From Erwinia rhapontici (GTDB lineage Bacteria > Pseudomonadota > Gammaproteobacteria > Enterobacterales > Enterobacteriaceae), in contig NZ_VRKO01000010.1 in NCBI RefSeq assembly GCF_012271765.1, forward strand, positions 504,884-568,883: a stretch of 64,000 nucleotides of DNA. Direction: 5' to 3'. Numbering within the stretch: the stretch's first letter is position 1; each line of letters begins with the position of its first letter. Below are positions 1 through 8,726 of the stretch, piece by piece. The position numbers and the translations under genes were made by a program. The notes below the pieces were generated by a model. That model ran no database searches. It was not told where the DNA came from and worked only from the letters and a program-made list of their open reading frames with translations.

Positions 1-1246
1 AATTGGTCATACCGAGTTCTGAACCCTGGTAGATAAAAGGCGTTGCACGCTGGGTCAGCGTTAATGTTGCCAGTGCTTTCGCCGCATGCTCGCGCCATTG
101 TGGTCGATCATCACCAAAGTGAGAAACCGCGCGGGGATTGTCATGATTGTCTAAGAAAAAGGCATTCCACCCATACTCTCCTGCCGTTTGGTCAACCTTA
201 TCGACAATTTTTCGGAACTGAGAAAGGGTCCAGTCTTTTCGCCGCCATCTTTCATCAGCATCACGATCGAGCCTGATCAGATCAAACGTAAACGCTATAT
301 TTAATTCATTTCTACGGCGATCGAAAAACTTAATCGATTTATCCAGCGGAACGCCAAATATTTCCCCCGCAGTGGCGATATCATAGTGGGATAATACTTC
401 TCTGTTCATTTCATTGACGTAGTCGTGAATTTTAGGACCTTTAGTATATTCCTCGGCGAAATTTTTTAACTGCTGTTGGCTAAGGTCAGGGAAGTTCGGG
501 ATTTTTGAATAGGTGGCAACGGTATCAAAGCGTAAACCAGAAACGCCTTTATCTAACCAGAAGCGGAGCATGTCATAAAGATCTTCACGGACTTTGGGAT
601 TGTCCCAGTTGAGGTCGGGTTGCTGTTTGGCAAAGTAATGGAGGTAATACTGGCCTGATTTATCGTCTTTTTCCCAGGCTGAGCCACCGAAGAAGGAGGG
701 GTAGTTATTGGGGGCATGGCCATCCTTACCGTCACGCCAGAAGTAATAGTCCCTGTAGGGGTTGTTCTTGCCCGATTTGCTCTGAACAAACCAGGCATGC
801 TGATCGCTGGTGTGGTTGATAACAATATCAATCATCAAACGCATATTGCGTTTCTTCATTTCTGAAATAAGACGGTCAAAGTCTTCCATCGTACCGTATT
901 CTTTCATTATCTTACGGTAATCCCGGATGTCATAACCATTATCCGTATTGGGTGAATCGTAATGTGGATTGATCCAAATCGCATCAATACCCAGTTTCTT
1001 CAGATAGTCTAAATTCTCAATAATACCGTTTAAATCCCCAATGCCATCCCCATTTGTATCTTTAAATGAGCGTGGATATACCTGATAAAAAACAGCCTGC
1101 TTCCACCATGTGGGCAGAGCATTTGATTGCTGAACGTTGAGCGTGGGGGCGGTATCTGGCCCGGCACTGCAGACCTGATAGGATGTGGCAGAAAAAGTGG
1201 TTGCAAGAAAAATAGCGACAGCCGTTTTCAATCCTTGAGAGGACAT
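1..1246 (-). CDS. palI: Sucrose isomerase (isomaltulose/trehalulose synthase), 3' end off the window
   Basis: GH13 enzyme that rearranges sucrose to isomaltulose and trehalulose. About 415 of the usual ~600 residues are visible; the frame is open to the left edge. It starts at ATG 1246 after AGGAGA. The N-terminus (MSSQGLKTAVAIFLATTFSA) is a signal peptide, so it acts in the periplasm. The catalytic motifs are all present: GLRFDTVA (nucleophile Asp), TAGEIFG (acid/base Glu) and FLDNHDNPR. The motif RLDRD, known in sucrose isomerases to steer product choice and rare in other GH13 enzymes, is present and decides this call over plain alpha-glucosidase or trehalose synthase. It is transcribed away from the palR-palE unit. 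The C-terminal domain and stop lie outside the window. Confidence 0.93.
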   Translation of the reverse strand, partial: MSSQGLKTAVAIFLATTFSATSYQVCSAGPDTAPTLNVQQSNALPTWWKQAVFYQVYPRSFKDTNGDGIGDLNGIIENLDYLKKLGIDAIWINPHYDSPNTDNGYDIRDYRKIMKEYGTMEDFDRLISEMKKRNMRLMIDIVINHTSDQHAWFVQSKSGKNNPYRDYYFWRDGKDGHAPNNYPSFFGGSAWEKDDKSGQYYLHYFAKQQPDLNWDNPKVREDLYDMLRFWLDKGVSGLRFDTVATYSKIPNFPDLSQQQLKNFAEEYTKGPKIHDYVNEMNREVLSHYDIATAGEIFGVPLDKSIKFFDRRRNELNIAFTFDLIRLDRDADERWRRKDWTLSQFRKIVDKVDQTAGEYGWNAFFLDNHDNPRAVSHFGDDRPQWREHAAKALATLTLTQRATPFIYQGSELGMTN

Positions 1247-1692
1247 AACATAATTCTCCTATGATTAATCCTAAAAAATAGAGAGGTGATGAGTTATCAC
1301 TTTAATACGCGTGGAGTAGGATACATTGAGACTGCAATGTCAAAAATAGACTTATTGACTAAATTATTATTAATTATTATGCGTATTTTTGTTTTTTTTA
1401 AATTATGCGACTTCCGGGTGATCAAGTAAATGTGAAATAAAATTTACGTCGCTAAAAGGAATCATGTTCTCTATTTTTATTCAGGATGAGTGATATTAAG
1501 CTGAATCGATTTAGTTTCTTTTGCTCTCTGGGGGATAATTCTGTTTTTTTTCATTGAAAAATATCCACCGCGCTATGCTGCTGAAGCGAGTTATAGATGG
1601 ATTCTATATCTCTCGGCAATAAATCAATTTCACTTCGCCAGATGCCAACCCTATGCTACAGCAGAAAATATGAAAGGCTCTCAGGAGGAAAT
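1247..1692. other. Intergenic region between divergent palI and EIIB gene
   Basis: An AT-rich 446-bp gap that must hold the palI promoter (leftward) and any promoter of the EIIB gene (rightward). A small inverted repeat, GTGAT-GAGTT-ATCAC (1286-1300), lies 40 bp upstream of the palI start and could be an operator, but its arms are only 5 bp. No convincing gene is seen. Confidence 0.5.
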
Positions 1693-1965
1693 ATGGAAAA
1701 ACAACAGCTCGCGGCGGGTGTACTGAAGGCATTAGGGGGGGCGGAGAATCTCGTTAAGCTGAGTTACTGTGCCAGTCGCATCAGGGTGACCATTCGTGAC
1801 AACGCGTGCTTTGACAGGCACGCGCTGGAAGCGTTAGACGCGATTAAATCCGTGCTGGAAGTCGACACGGCTCAGCACAGCACTGAGTATCACCTGGTTG
1901 TCGGCCCGGGTAACTCCCGTTCGTTGTATGAGGCGCTGACGGGGTTAACCGATCACCGTCGTTAA
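1693..1965 (+). CDS. Orphan PTS EIIB domain protein (glucose family)
   Basis: A 90-residue stand-alone phosphotransferase EIIB domain (PF00367 type). The start at ATG 1693 is set by AGGAGG just upstream (1683-1688). The segment GGAENLVKLSYCASRIRV matches the EIIB active-site region, in which Cys26 is the phospho-accepting residue (family consensus C-I/A-T/S-R-L/I-R). No EIIC or EIIA domain is in the window, so it cannot transport alone. It sits between palI and palR and overlaps the 3' end of palR by 4 bp, tail to tail. It may phosphorylate or bind a regulator, serve an EIIC encoded elsewhere, or be a remnant of a larger EIIBC gene. The domain call is firm; the role is unknown. Confidence 0.75.
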   Translation: MEKQQLAAGVLKALGGAENLVKLSYCASRIRVTIRDNACFDRHALEALDAIKSVLEVDTAQHSTEYHLVVGPGNSRSLYEALTGLTDHRR

Positions 1966-2897
1966 ACCAGCAGGTGGCGGATCGGCTCAAGATGCTGTTG
2001 CATCAGTTCCTGCATTTGCACCACGTGAGCCGTGTCCCTCTTCTCACGCATCAAATAAAAGCCGACGTTATAGCGTGTGCTGGGTTGTGTGGTTTGCAAG
2101 GGAACAATCTTATGGCGAGAAAAGTAGTCAGCCATGCATAACGGATAGCTTAACATCACGGCGTCCGACTCGTTGATCATGTCGACTGCCGCCATCATGG
2201 AGTTTGTCGACCAGATCACCCTCTCCTCTAAATGCATGCGGTTTCTTGCCTGCCTTTTCGGTTGCATATCTTCCATCATATGCTGAAAGCGACCCTCATC
2301 CGGCGTCAACTCCACACAAGGATAGTCCTGCAGTTCAACCGGTTCGATAACTCTGTTGCTCAGCGGATGACCCTGCCGGACAAACAGGCTGTCAGTGACG
2401 CTAAACAGCGGCACAAAGCTGATCCCCGCCTTCGAATTCAGACCCTGAATTTCATGCCCGACAAACAGATCGATATCCCCCCCCAGTAACAGATCCATCA
2501 ACCTGAGATGGTTTCCCTGGTCGATGTGAATATTGACGGTAGGGTGCAGCGTTCGGTAAGCGGTGAAGCTGTCGCGGATAAACAGATGCCACCAGGCATG
2601 CCCCGTGCCCATGCGCAGGCTTTGCACCTGACGTGCTTTGATAAACGCCAGTTTTGTCAGCGTATTTTCATAAATCCGCTGCATCATTTGCGCCTGCTCC
2701 AGCAAAAGGTCGCCATACTCGGTGGTCTTCACGCCCGTTGACGTGCGCTCCAGCAGCTGCACGCCCAGACTCTCTTCTAACTTCTTCATATTATGGGTAA
2801 CGGTGGGCTGGCTAAGGCAAAGTTTGTTTGCAGCATGACTCACATTTTTGAACATCGCGACTTCAATAAACTGACGAAGAATTTTATCCACGATCAC
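1962..2897 (-). CDS. palR: LysR-family regulator of the palatinose operon
   Basis: LysR-type transcriptional regulator, 311 residues. The N-terminal winged HTH (residues 5-65) includes NVSHAANKLCLSQPTVTHNM, followed by an effector-binding domain of normal length. The start is GTG 2897; an ATG two bases upstream reads straight into a stop, so it is not usable. GAAGGGAA serves as ribosome site. It is divergent from palE with a 123-bp intergenic region containing a LysR-type inverted repeat. By position and by the known Erwinia rhapontici cluster it should activate palEFGHKQZ in response to palatinose; that role is inferred. Confidence 0.85.
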   Translation of the reverse strand: MIVDKILRQFIEVAMFKNVSHAANKLCLSQPTVTHNMKKLEESLGVQLLERTSTGVKTTEYGDLLLEQAQMMQRIYENTLTKLAFIKARQVQSLRMGTGHAWWHLFIRDSFTAYRTLHPTVNIHIDQGNHLRLMDLLLGGDIDLFVGHEIQGLNSKAGISFVPLFSVTDSLFVRQGHPLSNRVIEPVELQDYPCVELTPDEGRFQHMMEDMQPKRQARNRMHLEERVIWSTNSMMAAVDMINESDAVMLSYPLCMADYFSRHKIVPLQTTQPSTRYNVGFYLMREKRDTAHVVQMQELMQQHLEPIRHLLV

Positions 2898-2911
2898 ATA
2901 TTCCCTTCATG

Positions 2912-2930
2912 CTATAGATTTTTTCTATAG
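2912..2930. promoter_or_regulatory. LysR-type operator between palR and palE
   Basis: A perfect inverted repeat with 7-bp arms and a 5-bp all-T centre, CTATAGA-TTTTT-TCTATAG. It lies 15 bp upstream of the palR start and 90 bp upstream of palE. It fits the interrupted-dyad design of LysR-type binding sites and is the obvious PalR target, serving both autoregulation and palE activation. Confidence 0.65.
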
Positions 2931-3020
2931 CTTAGCGGTGAAAATCAATTTCCGTCAATGTCATGGTTTCGCTATTTTTTTTCCTATGACGATATTCTCG
3001 CCCCCACCTGAGAACAAGCT

Positions 3021-4286
3021 ATGAGAAGAGTGATCCCGGAACTGGTGCTTGCCGTACTGACCCTGACATCGGGTCTGGCTGCTGCAGATACCCTGCGCAT
3101 GGAGTGCCCGCCAAGCAAGGAAGGCCGTCAATTTTGTCACTATATTAAGCAGAAGTTTGAGGCTCAAACGGGCCATACCCTGAAATTTATCGATCTTCCT
3201 CCTGCCTCTAATGAAAAACTGTCGTTGTTTCAGCAGCTGTTTGCCGCGAAAGATTCCGATGCCATTGATCTGTTTCAGGCGGATACCGTATGGATTGGCG
3301 TGCTGGACAAACATCTTCTCGATTTGACGGACAGCGTTAGCGATATCCGCCATGACTTTTTCCCCACCGCGATGCAAAACGATGTGGTCAATGGACGCGT
3401 GAAAGCGATTCCCGCCTATATGGATGCGGGAGCGTTGTTTTACCGCAAAGACTTACTGGCTAAATACGGCGAAAAGCCCCCGGTGACCTGGACAGAACTG
3501 ACCCGCATTGCCACGCGCATTCAGCAGAGTGAACGCGAATCAGGGCATAAAAATTTCTGGGGAATGGTGTTTCAGGGCAAAGCCTATGAAGGGCTGACCT
3601 GTAACGCGCTGGAGTGGGTGGAGTCACAGAACGGCGGCAGTGTGATTGATTCTCAAGGCAATATTACCATCAACAACGCGCGCGCTGCACAGGCGCTGGA
3701 TAGGGCCGCAGGGTGGATCGGTAAAATCGTCCCGCCTGGGGCGCTGGGCTATATGGAAGAGGAGTCGCGTTCGGTATTCCAAAACGGTGATGCCCTGTTT
3801 ATGCGCAACTGGCCTTACGCCTATACGCTGGCAGAAGACCGCAGCAGTGCCATTCGTGGCAAGGTCGGCGTTATGCCGTTACCCGCCAGCGACGATGGCA
3901 CATCGGTCAGCGCCATGGGCGGCTGGCACTGGGCGATCAGTGCGTATACCAAAAATCCACAGGCAGCGATTGCCCTGCTCAAGATCGTCAGCAGTGCCGA
4001 ATCACAGAAGAAAACCCTGGCGCTGATGGGGTGGACTCCGTCACGCACCGCGCTGTATGACGATCCTGAGGTCCTGGCGCAGGCACCTTATCTGTCTGAC
4101 TTCAAAAACATCTTCTTGCTGGCCAAACCGCGCCCTGCCACGCAGACCCGCCGCCAGTACGCGCAGGTCTCTAAAGCGATCTATAACGCCACCTACAACG
4201 TGTTGCGCGGTGACATTGATGGGGCAACCGCGGTGGCCGGGTTACAGCAGCGGCTGGAGAGAATTAAAGCCAGAGGATGGCGTTGA
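3021..4286 (+). CDS. palE: Palatinose ABC transporter, periplasmic sugar-binding protein
   Basis: Extracellular solute-binding protein of family 1 (MalE/UgpB-like), 421 residues. A signal peptide of about 22 residues (ends SGLAAA) exports it to the periplasm. The mature part has the two-lobe layout, with LFQADTVWIGVLDKHLLDLT and GGWHWAISAYTKNPQAA as typical family segments. It is the first gene of the palEFGHKQZ operon, directly downstream of the PalR operator. It should deliver isomaltulose, trehalulose or other sucrose isomers to PalF/PalG. The ligand is inferred from context. Confidence 0.87.
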   Translation: MRRVIPELVLAVLTLTSGLAAADTLRMECPPSKEGRQFCHYIKQKFEAQTGHTLKFIDLPPASNEKLSLFQQLFAAKDSDAIDLFQADTVWIGVLDKHLLDLTDSVSDIRHDFFPTAMQNDVVNGRVKAIPAYMDAGALFYRKDLLAKYGEKPPVTWTELTRIATRIQQSERESGHKNFWGMVFQGKAYEGLTCNALEWVESQNGGSVIDSQGNITINNARAAQALDRAAGWIGKIVPPGALGYMEEESRSVFQNGDALFMRNWPYAYTLAEDRSSAIRGKVGVMPLPASDDGTSVSAMGGWHWAISAYTKNPQAAIALLKIVSSAESQKKTLALMGWTPSRTALYDDPEVLAQAPYLSDFKNIFLLAKPRPATQTRRQYAQVSKAIYNATYNVLRGDIDGATAVAGLQQRLERIKARGWR

Positions 4287-4321
4287 ACCCAATGCCCCAT
4301 TAACGGTCCGGAGTACGATGT

Positions 4322-5299
4322 ATGAAGCAAGAAACGCCTTCCCTGTCCCTTCCTGACAACACCGCCAGCGCACCGGTGGCGAAGCGCAGCTATCAATTGC
4401 GCCGCAGCCGTATTGCCTGGCTGCTGGTGGCGCCTGCGCTACTGTTATTGGCCGCCGTCGCTGGCTGGCCTCTCTTTCGTACGCTGTTTTACAGCTTCAC
4501 TGATGCCATGCTGGATGCGCCTGACGATTACCACTTTGTCGGCTTTTCCAATTATTTTGACGTTGCTGCGGGTGGCCATCATTACGGCGTGCTGGCGGAC
4601 CCGCTGTGGTGGATGGCCGTGGGTAACACGCTGCGTTTCAGCATGATGTCGGTATCGCTTGAGCTGGTCTTCGGCATGCTGCTGGCGCTGCTGATGAACG
4701 AGAAGTTTCGCGGGCAGGGGCTGGTGCGCACCGCAATCCTCGTGCCCTGGGCGATCCCGACGATTGTGTCAGCCAGAATGTGGAGCTGGATGTTCCACGA
4801 TCAGTACGGCGTGGTGAACGACCTGCTGCTCAAAATGGGCGTGATCAACACGCCGCTGGCGTGGGTAGCGGACCCGGTGCTCTCAATGTGGGCGGTAGTG
4901 ATCGTTGACGTGTGGAAAACCACGCCGTTTATGGCACTGATGCTGTTAGCCGCGCTGCAGCTGATCCCCCGCGACTTGTACGAAGCGGCACGGATTGATG
5001 GTGCCAACGCGTGGCAGCGTTTTCGTCGCATCACGCTGCCCTTAATTATGCCGGCGATGATCGTGGCGCTGATTTTCCGCGTCATGGATGCGCTGCGCGT
5101 CTTTGATCTGATTTATATCCTGACCTCCAACAGTGAGGCGACGGTGTCGGTGTCAGGTTACGCACGCGATCAGTTAGTGAGTTATCAGGAAATGGGGTCC
5201 GGTTCCGCTGCGTCGGTACTGGTATTCATGATGGTGGCCGGGATTGCAGCCTGCTTTGTGATGCTGGGCCGCCGCAGCAATGGAGAGGCAAAATCATGA
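4322..5299 (+). CDS. palF: Palatinose ABC transporter permease (MalF type)
   Basis: Inner-membrane permease of 325 residues with six hydrophobic segments, the first near residues 35-57. The EAA loop that contacts the ATPase reads EAARIDGANAWQRFRRITLP (about residues 221-240). The start at ATG 4322 follows GGAG. It overlaps palG by 4 bp (ATGA), so the two permeases are translationally coupled. Its pairing with PalG, PalE and PalK makes a complete importer. Confidence 0.9.
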   Translation: MKQETPSLSLPDNTASAPVAKRSYQLRRSRIAWLLVAPALLLLAAVAGWPLFRTLFYSFTDAMLDAPDDYHFVGFSNYFDVAAGGHHYGVLADPLWWMAVGNTLRFSMMSVSLELVFGMLLALLMNEKFRGQGLVRTAILVPWAIPTIVSARMWSWMFHDQYGVVNDLLLKMGVINTPLAWVADPVLSMWAVVIVDVWKTTPFMALMLLAALQLIPRDLYEAARIDGANAWQRFRRITLPLIMPAMIVALIFRVMDALRVFDLIYILTSNSEATVSVSGYARDQLVSYQEMGSGSAASVLVFMMVAGIAACFVMLGRRSNGEAKS

Positions 5300-6141
5300 G
5301 GCTGAACCGTCAACAACAACAGCTTGCCCGGCGTTTAATGATTCTGACCGCAGCGACACTCGCCTGTCTGATCTGCCTGTTCCCGTTTTATTACGCCATT
5401 ATCACGTCCCTGCGTTCAGGGCAGAATCTCTTCAACGTGGAGTGGTTACCCAATGAAATGAACTGGGGAAATTATGTCACGGCGCTGATGGATAACGGCA
5501 TCGCCCGCAGCCTTTTCAACTCGGCAGTGGTGGCAACGCTGACTGTGGGGCTGTGCCTTCTGGTGTCGATTACCGCCGCTTTTGCTTTGTCGCGCATTCA
5601 GTTTACAGGCCGCAAGTATTTGCTGTTCACCATTCTCTGCGTGTCGATGTTCCCACAGGTGGCGGTGCTCTCCGGCATGTTTGAGCTGGTGCGTTTTATG
5701 GGGTTGTATGACTCGCTTGGCGCGCTGGTGCTCTCTTACACCACCTTTTCATTACCGTTCACCATCTGGGTGCTGACCACCTTTATGAAGGCTATCCCAA
5801 CGGAGCTGGAAGAGGCGGCCATCGTCGACGGTGCCAGTACCTGGACCATCATCCGTCGCATTTTCGTGCCGATCATGGGACCGTCGCTGGTGACAACAGG
5901 ACTGCTGGCATTTATCGGCGCGTGGAATGAATTCATGTTCGCCCTGACGTTTGTCATTTCCGGTGATAAACGCACCGTGCCTGTCGCGATCGGCATGATG
6001 CAGGGATCTTCTCAATTTGAACTTCCCTGGGGAGCCATCATGGCCTCCTCGGTGATCGTGACGCTTCCCATTGTGGCGCTGGTGCTGATCTTCCAGCGAC
6101 GCATCGTCAGTGGATTAACCAACGGTGCAGTTAAGGGCTAA
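5296..6141 (+). CDS. palG: Palatinose ABC transporter permease (MalG type)
   Basis: Second inner-membrane permease, 281 residues, six membrane segments. Its EAA loop is EEAAIVDGASTWTIIRRIFV (about residues 173-192). The start ATG 5296 overlaps the palF stop as ATGA, with GGAGAGG upstream. The C-terminus (RRIVSGLTNGAVKG) is typical of MalG-type permeases. Confidence 0.9.
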   Translation: MRLNRQQQQLARRLMILTAATLACLICLFPFYYAIITSLRSGQNLFNVEWLPNEMNWGNYVTALMDNGIARSLFNSAVVATLTVGLCLLVSITAAFALSRIQFTGRKYLLFTILCVSMFPQVAVLSGMFELVRFMGLYDSLGALVLSYTTFSLPFTIWVLTTFMKAIPTELEEAAIVDGASTWTIIRRIFVPIMGPSLVTTGLLAFIGAWNEFMFALTFVISGDKRTVPVAIGMMQGSSQFELPWGAIMASSVIVTLPIVALVLIFQRRIVSGLTNGAVKG

Positions 6142-6173
6142 CGCCCACATTATCCTCGTCAGGAGACGTAAAC

Positions 6174-7535
6174 ATGGCTACAAAAATCGTTTTAGTGGGT
6201 GCAGGCAGTGCACAGTTTGGCTACGGCACCTTAGGTGACATTTTTCAGAGCCGTGCGCTGTACGGCAGTGAAATCATCCTGCATGACATTAATCCTGTTG
6301 CACTGGCGGTGACCGAAAAGACAGCGAAAGACTTTCTGGCAAAAGAAGATTTGCCGTTCATCGTCAGTGCCACCACCGACCGTCGCACGGCACTGCGCGG
6401 GGCCGAATTTGTCATCATTTCGATTGAGGTGGGCGACCGTTTTGCCTTGTGGGACCTTGACTGGCAGATCCCGCAGCAGTACGGCATTCAGCAGGTTTAT
6501 GGTGAGAATGGGGGGCCGGGGGGGTTATTCCATTCGCTGCGTATTATTCCTCCGATCCTCGATATTTGTGCCGATGTGGCTGACATCTGTCCTGATGCCT
6601 GGATTTTTAACTATTCAAATCCCATGAGCCGCATTTGCACCACCGTTCATCGCCGCTTCCCGGAACTCAATTTTGTTGGCATGTGCCACGAAATTGCCTC
6701 ACTGGAGCGCTATCTGCCTGAAATGCTCAACACCTCGTTCGATAACCTGAGCCTGCGGGCGGGCGGCCTTAACCACTTCAGCGTGCTGCTGGAAGCGCGT
6801 TACAAAGACAGTGGCAAAGATGCTTATGCTGATGTCCGCGCCAAAGCGCCTGACTATTTCGCCAGCCTGCCGGGTTACAGCGACATCCTGGCGTATACGC
6901 GTCAGCACGGCAAACTGGTGGATACCGAGGGCAGTACTGAGCGTCATGCGCTGGGCGGCAAAGACAGTTCGTATCCGTGGGCAGACCGCACCCTGTTCAA
7001 AGAGATCCTGGAGAAGTTCCACTGCATGCCTATCACCGTGGATAGCCACTTTGGCGAATACATCAGCTGGGCAGGTGAGGTCAGTGACCACCGTGGCATT
7101 CTCGATTTTTACACGTTCTACCGTAACTACCTTGGCGGGGTGCAGCCGAAGATCGAGCTTAAATTAAAGGAAAGAGTGGTGTCGATTATGGAGGGCATCC
7201 TGACCGACTCCGGCTATGAGGAGGCCGCCGTCAACATTCCTAATCGTGGTTTTATTAAACAGTTGCCCGAATTTATCGCGGTAGAAGTGCCGGCAATCAT
7301 TGACCGTAGAGGCGTGCACGGTATTCAGGTAGACATCCCACCGGGTATTGGTGGGCTGCTCAGTAATCAGATTGCCATTCACGATCTTACGGCCGAGGCC
7401 ATTATTGCCGGATCGCGCGATCTGGTGATTCAGGCGCTGCTTGTGGACTCTGTGAATAACCAATGCCGTGCGATCCCAGAGCTGGTTGATGTGATGATCT
7501 CTCGTCAACAGCCCTGGCTCAACTATCTGAAATAG
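6174..7535 (+). CDS. palH: NAD- and metal-dependent GH4 glycosidase, alpha-glucosidase type
   Basis: Family GH4 hydrolase, 453 residues. The N-terminal Rossmann motif VGAGSAQFGYG binds NAD; GENGGPGG, NYSNPM, GMCHEI and GGLNHFS are the family's sugar- and metal-site segments. Within GH4 the residues after the metal-binding Cys have been used to sort specificity, and a CHE-V/I signature goes with alpha-glucosidases. GH4 acts by an oxidation/elimination mechanism, not by classical retaining catalysis. The start ATG 6174 follows AGGAG. Lying between the permeases and the ATPase, it should cleave an imported sucrose isomer in the cytoplasm. Unphosphorylated substrate is inferred from the ABC (non-PTS) transporter. 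Confidence 0.85.
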   Translation: MATKIVLVGAGSAQFGYGTLGDIFQSRALYGSEIILHDINPVALAVTEKTAKDFLAKEDLPFIVSATTDRRTALRGAEFVIISIEVGDRFALWDLDWQIPQQYGIQQVYGENGGPGGLFHSLRIIPPILDICADVADICPDAWIFNYSNPMSRICTTVHRRFPELNFVGMCHEIASLERYLPEMLNTSFDNLSLRAGGLNHFSVLLEARYKDSGKDAYADVRAKAPDYFASLPGYSDILAYTRQHGKLVDTEGSTERHALGGKDSSYPWADRTLFKEILEKFHCMPITVDSHFGEYISWAGEVSDHRGILDFYTFYRNYLGGVQPKIELKLKERVVSIMEGILTDSGYEEAAVNIPNRGFIKQLPEFIAVEVPAIIDRRGVHGIQVDIPPGIGGLLSNQIAIHDLTAEAIIAGSRDLVIQALLVDSVNNQCRAIPELVDVMISRQQPWLNYLK

Positions 7536-7596
7536 CGTCATTTCATTCATGCCGGTGGCTGGCCGGCATCATTTTATCGAGGACCGGGAGGGGAAT

Positions 7597-8706
7597 ATGG
7601 CGCAGTTGACGCTGGATAAGATTCAAAAACGCTATGGCGCGAAGGCGGAGGTCATCCGTTCGCTGAATTTGCAGATTAAAAGCGGAGAGTTTGTGGTGAT
7701 CGTCGGGCCTTCTGGCTGCGGCAAGTCAACGCTGCTGCGTATGATTGCCGGGCTGGAGGAGATCAGCGGCGGGGGCATGTACATCGATGGTCACTACGCC
7801 AATGACGACAGCCCGGCCGAACGCGGTATCGGCATGGTCTTCCAGTCATATGCACTGTATCCGCATATGAGTGTTTATCAGAATATGGCATTCGCGCTGG
7901 AGCTTGCGCACTGTTCAAAGGCGGAAATTGATCAACGAGTGAGGGAGTGTGCACGCATTTTACAGCTGGAGCCTTTGCTGGAACGACGGCCAAAAGATTT
8001 GTCGGGTGGCCAGCGTCAGCGCGTGGCGATCGGGCGTGCCATTGTGCGCGAACCGCGCTTGTTCCTGTTCGATGAACCGCTATCCAACCTTGATGCCTCG
8101 CTGCGGGTGCAGATGCGTATGGAAGTCTCTGCCCTGCATAAACGTCTGGGTGTCACCATTATTTATGTGACGCACGATCAGGTCGAGGCGATGACGCTGG
8201 CTGACCGGATCGTGGTGCTCAATCAGGGCAATATCGAACAGGTGGGAACGCCGCTTGAGCTGTACGACCAGCCCGCCAATGAATTTGTCGCCCAGTTTAT
8301 CGGTTCACCGAAGATGAATCTGATCCCGGCGACGCTGCGCCGGTCGGGCGAACAGCAAAGCGTGGTGGAACTGGACAATGGCAAAACGCTGGTGTTATCC
8401 ATCGCCACCCCGGCCGAGGCGGAGGGCCGCAGCGTCAACATCGGTATTCGTCCAGAACATATTCGCAGTGGCAATGTGGAACAGTGCGAATACCAGGGCG
8501 AGGTGATGTTTGTGGAACAGATGGGCAATGAAACCCTGCTGTATCTGGACAACGGCAATGCGGGCGAACCCTGGGTCGTGCGGCATGCCGAGCGTTCCGC
8601 CATCCATGTTGGCCAAACCGTTGGGGTACGGCTTCCGGTGGAATGCTGTTACCTGTTCGACAGTCACGGCCAGGCGTTCCAACGTCATCTGGCAAAAGTA
8701 CACTAA
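7597..8706 (+). CDS. palK: Palatinose ABC transporter ATPase (MalK/UgpC type)
   Basis: Cytoplasmic ATPase, 369 residues from ATG 7597, chosen because GGGAGGGG precedes it; an in-frame ATG at 7549 lacks such a site. Walker A is GPSGCGKST, the signature is LSGGQRQRVAIGRA and Walker B is RLFLFDEPLSNLDA. A C-terminal OB-fold (TOBE) regulatory domain follows (about residues 235-369, with IGIRPEHI), as in MalK, UgpC and MsmK. It energises PalEFG. Confidence 0.9.
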   Translation: MAQLTLDKIQKRYGAKAEVIRSLNLQIKSGEFVVIVGPSGCGKSTLLRMIAGLEEISGGGMYIDGHYANDDSPAERGIGMVFQSYALYPHMSVYQNMAFALELAHCSKAEIDQRVRECARILQLEPLLERRPKDLSGGQRQRVAIGRAIVREPRLFLFDEPLSNLDASLRVQMRMEVSALHKRLGVTIIYVTHDQVEAMTLADRIVVLNQGNIEQVGTPLELYDQPANEFVAQFIGSPKMNLIPATLRRSGEQQSVVELDNGKTLVLSIATPAEAEGRSVNIGIRPEHIRSGNVEQCEYQGEVMFVEQMGNETLLYLDNGNAGEPWVVRHAERSAIHVGQTVGVRLPVECCYLFDSHGQAFQRHLAKVH

Positions 8707-8726
8707 TTCGTCTGGGGGAAAATCAC

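Noticed and set aside
1286..1300. Operator GTGAT-GAGTT-ATCAC upstream of palI
   Set aside because: Arms of 5 bp are too short to call without conservation data.
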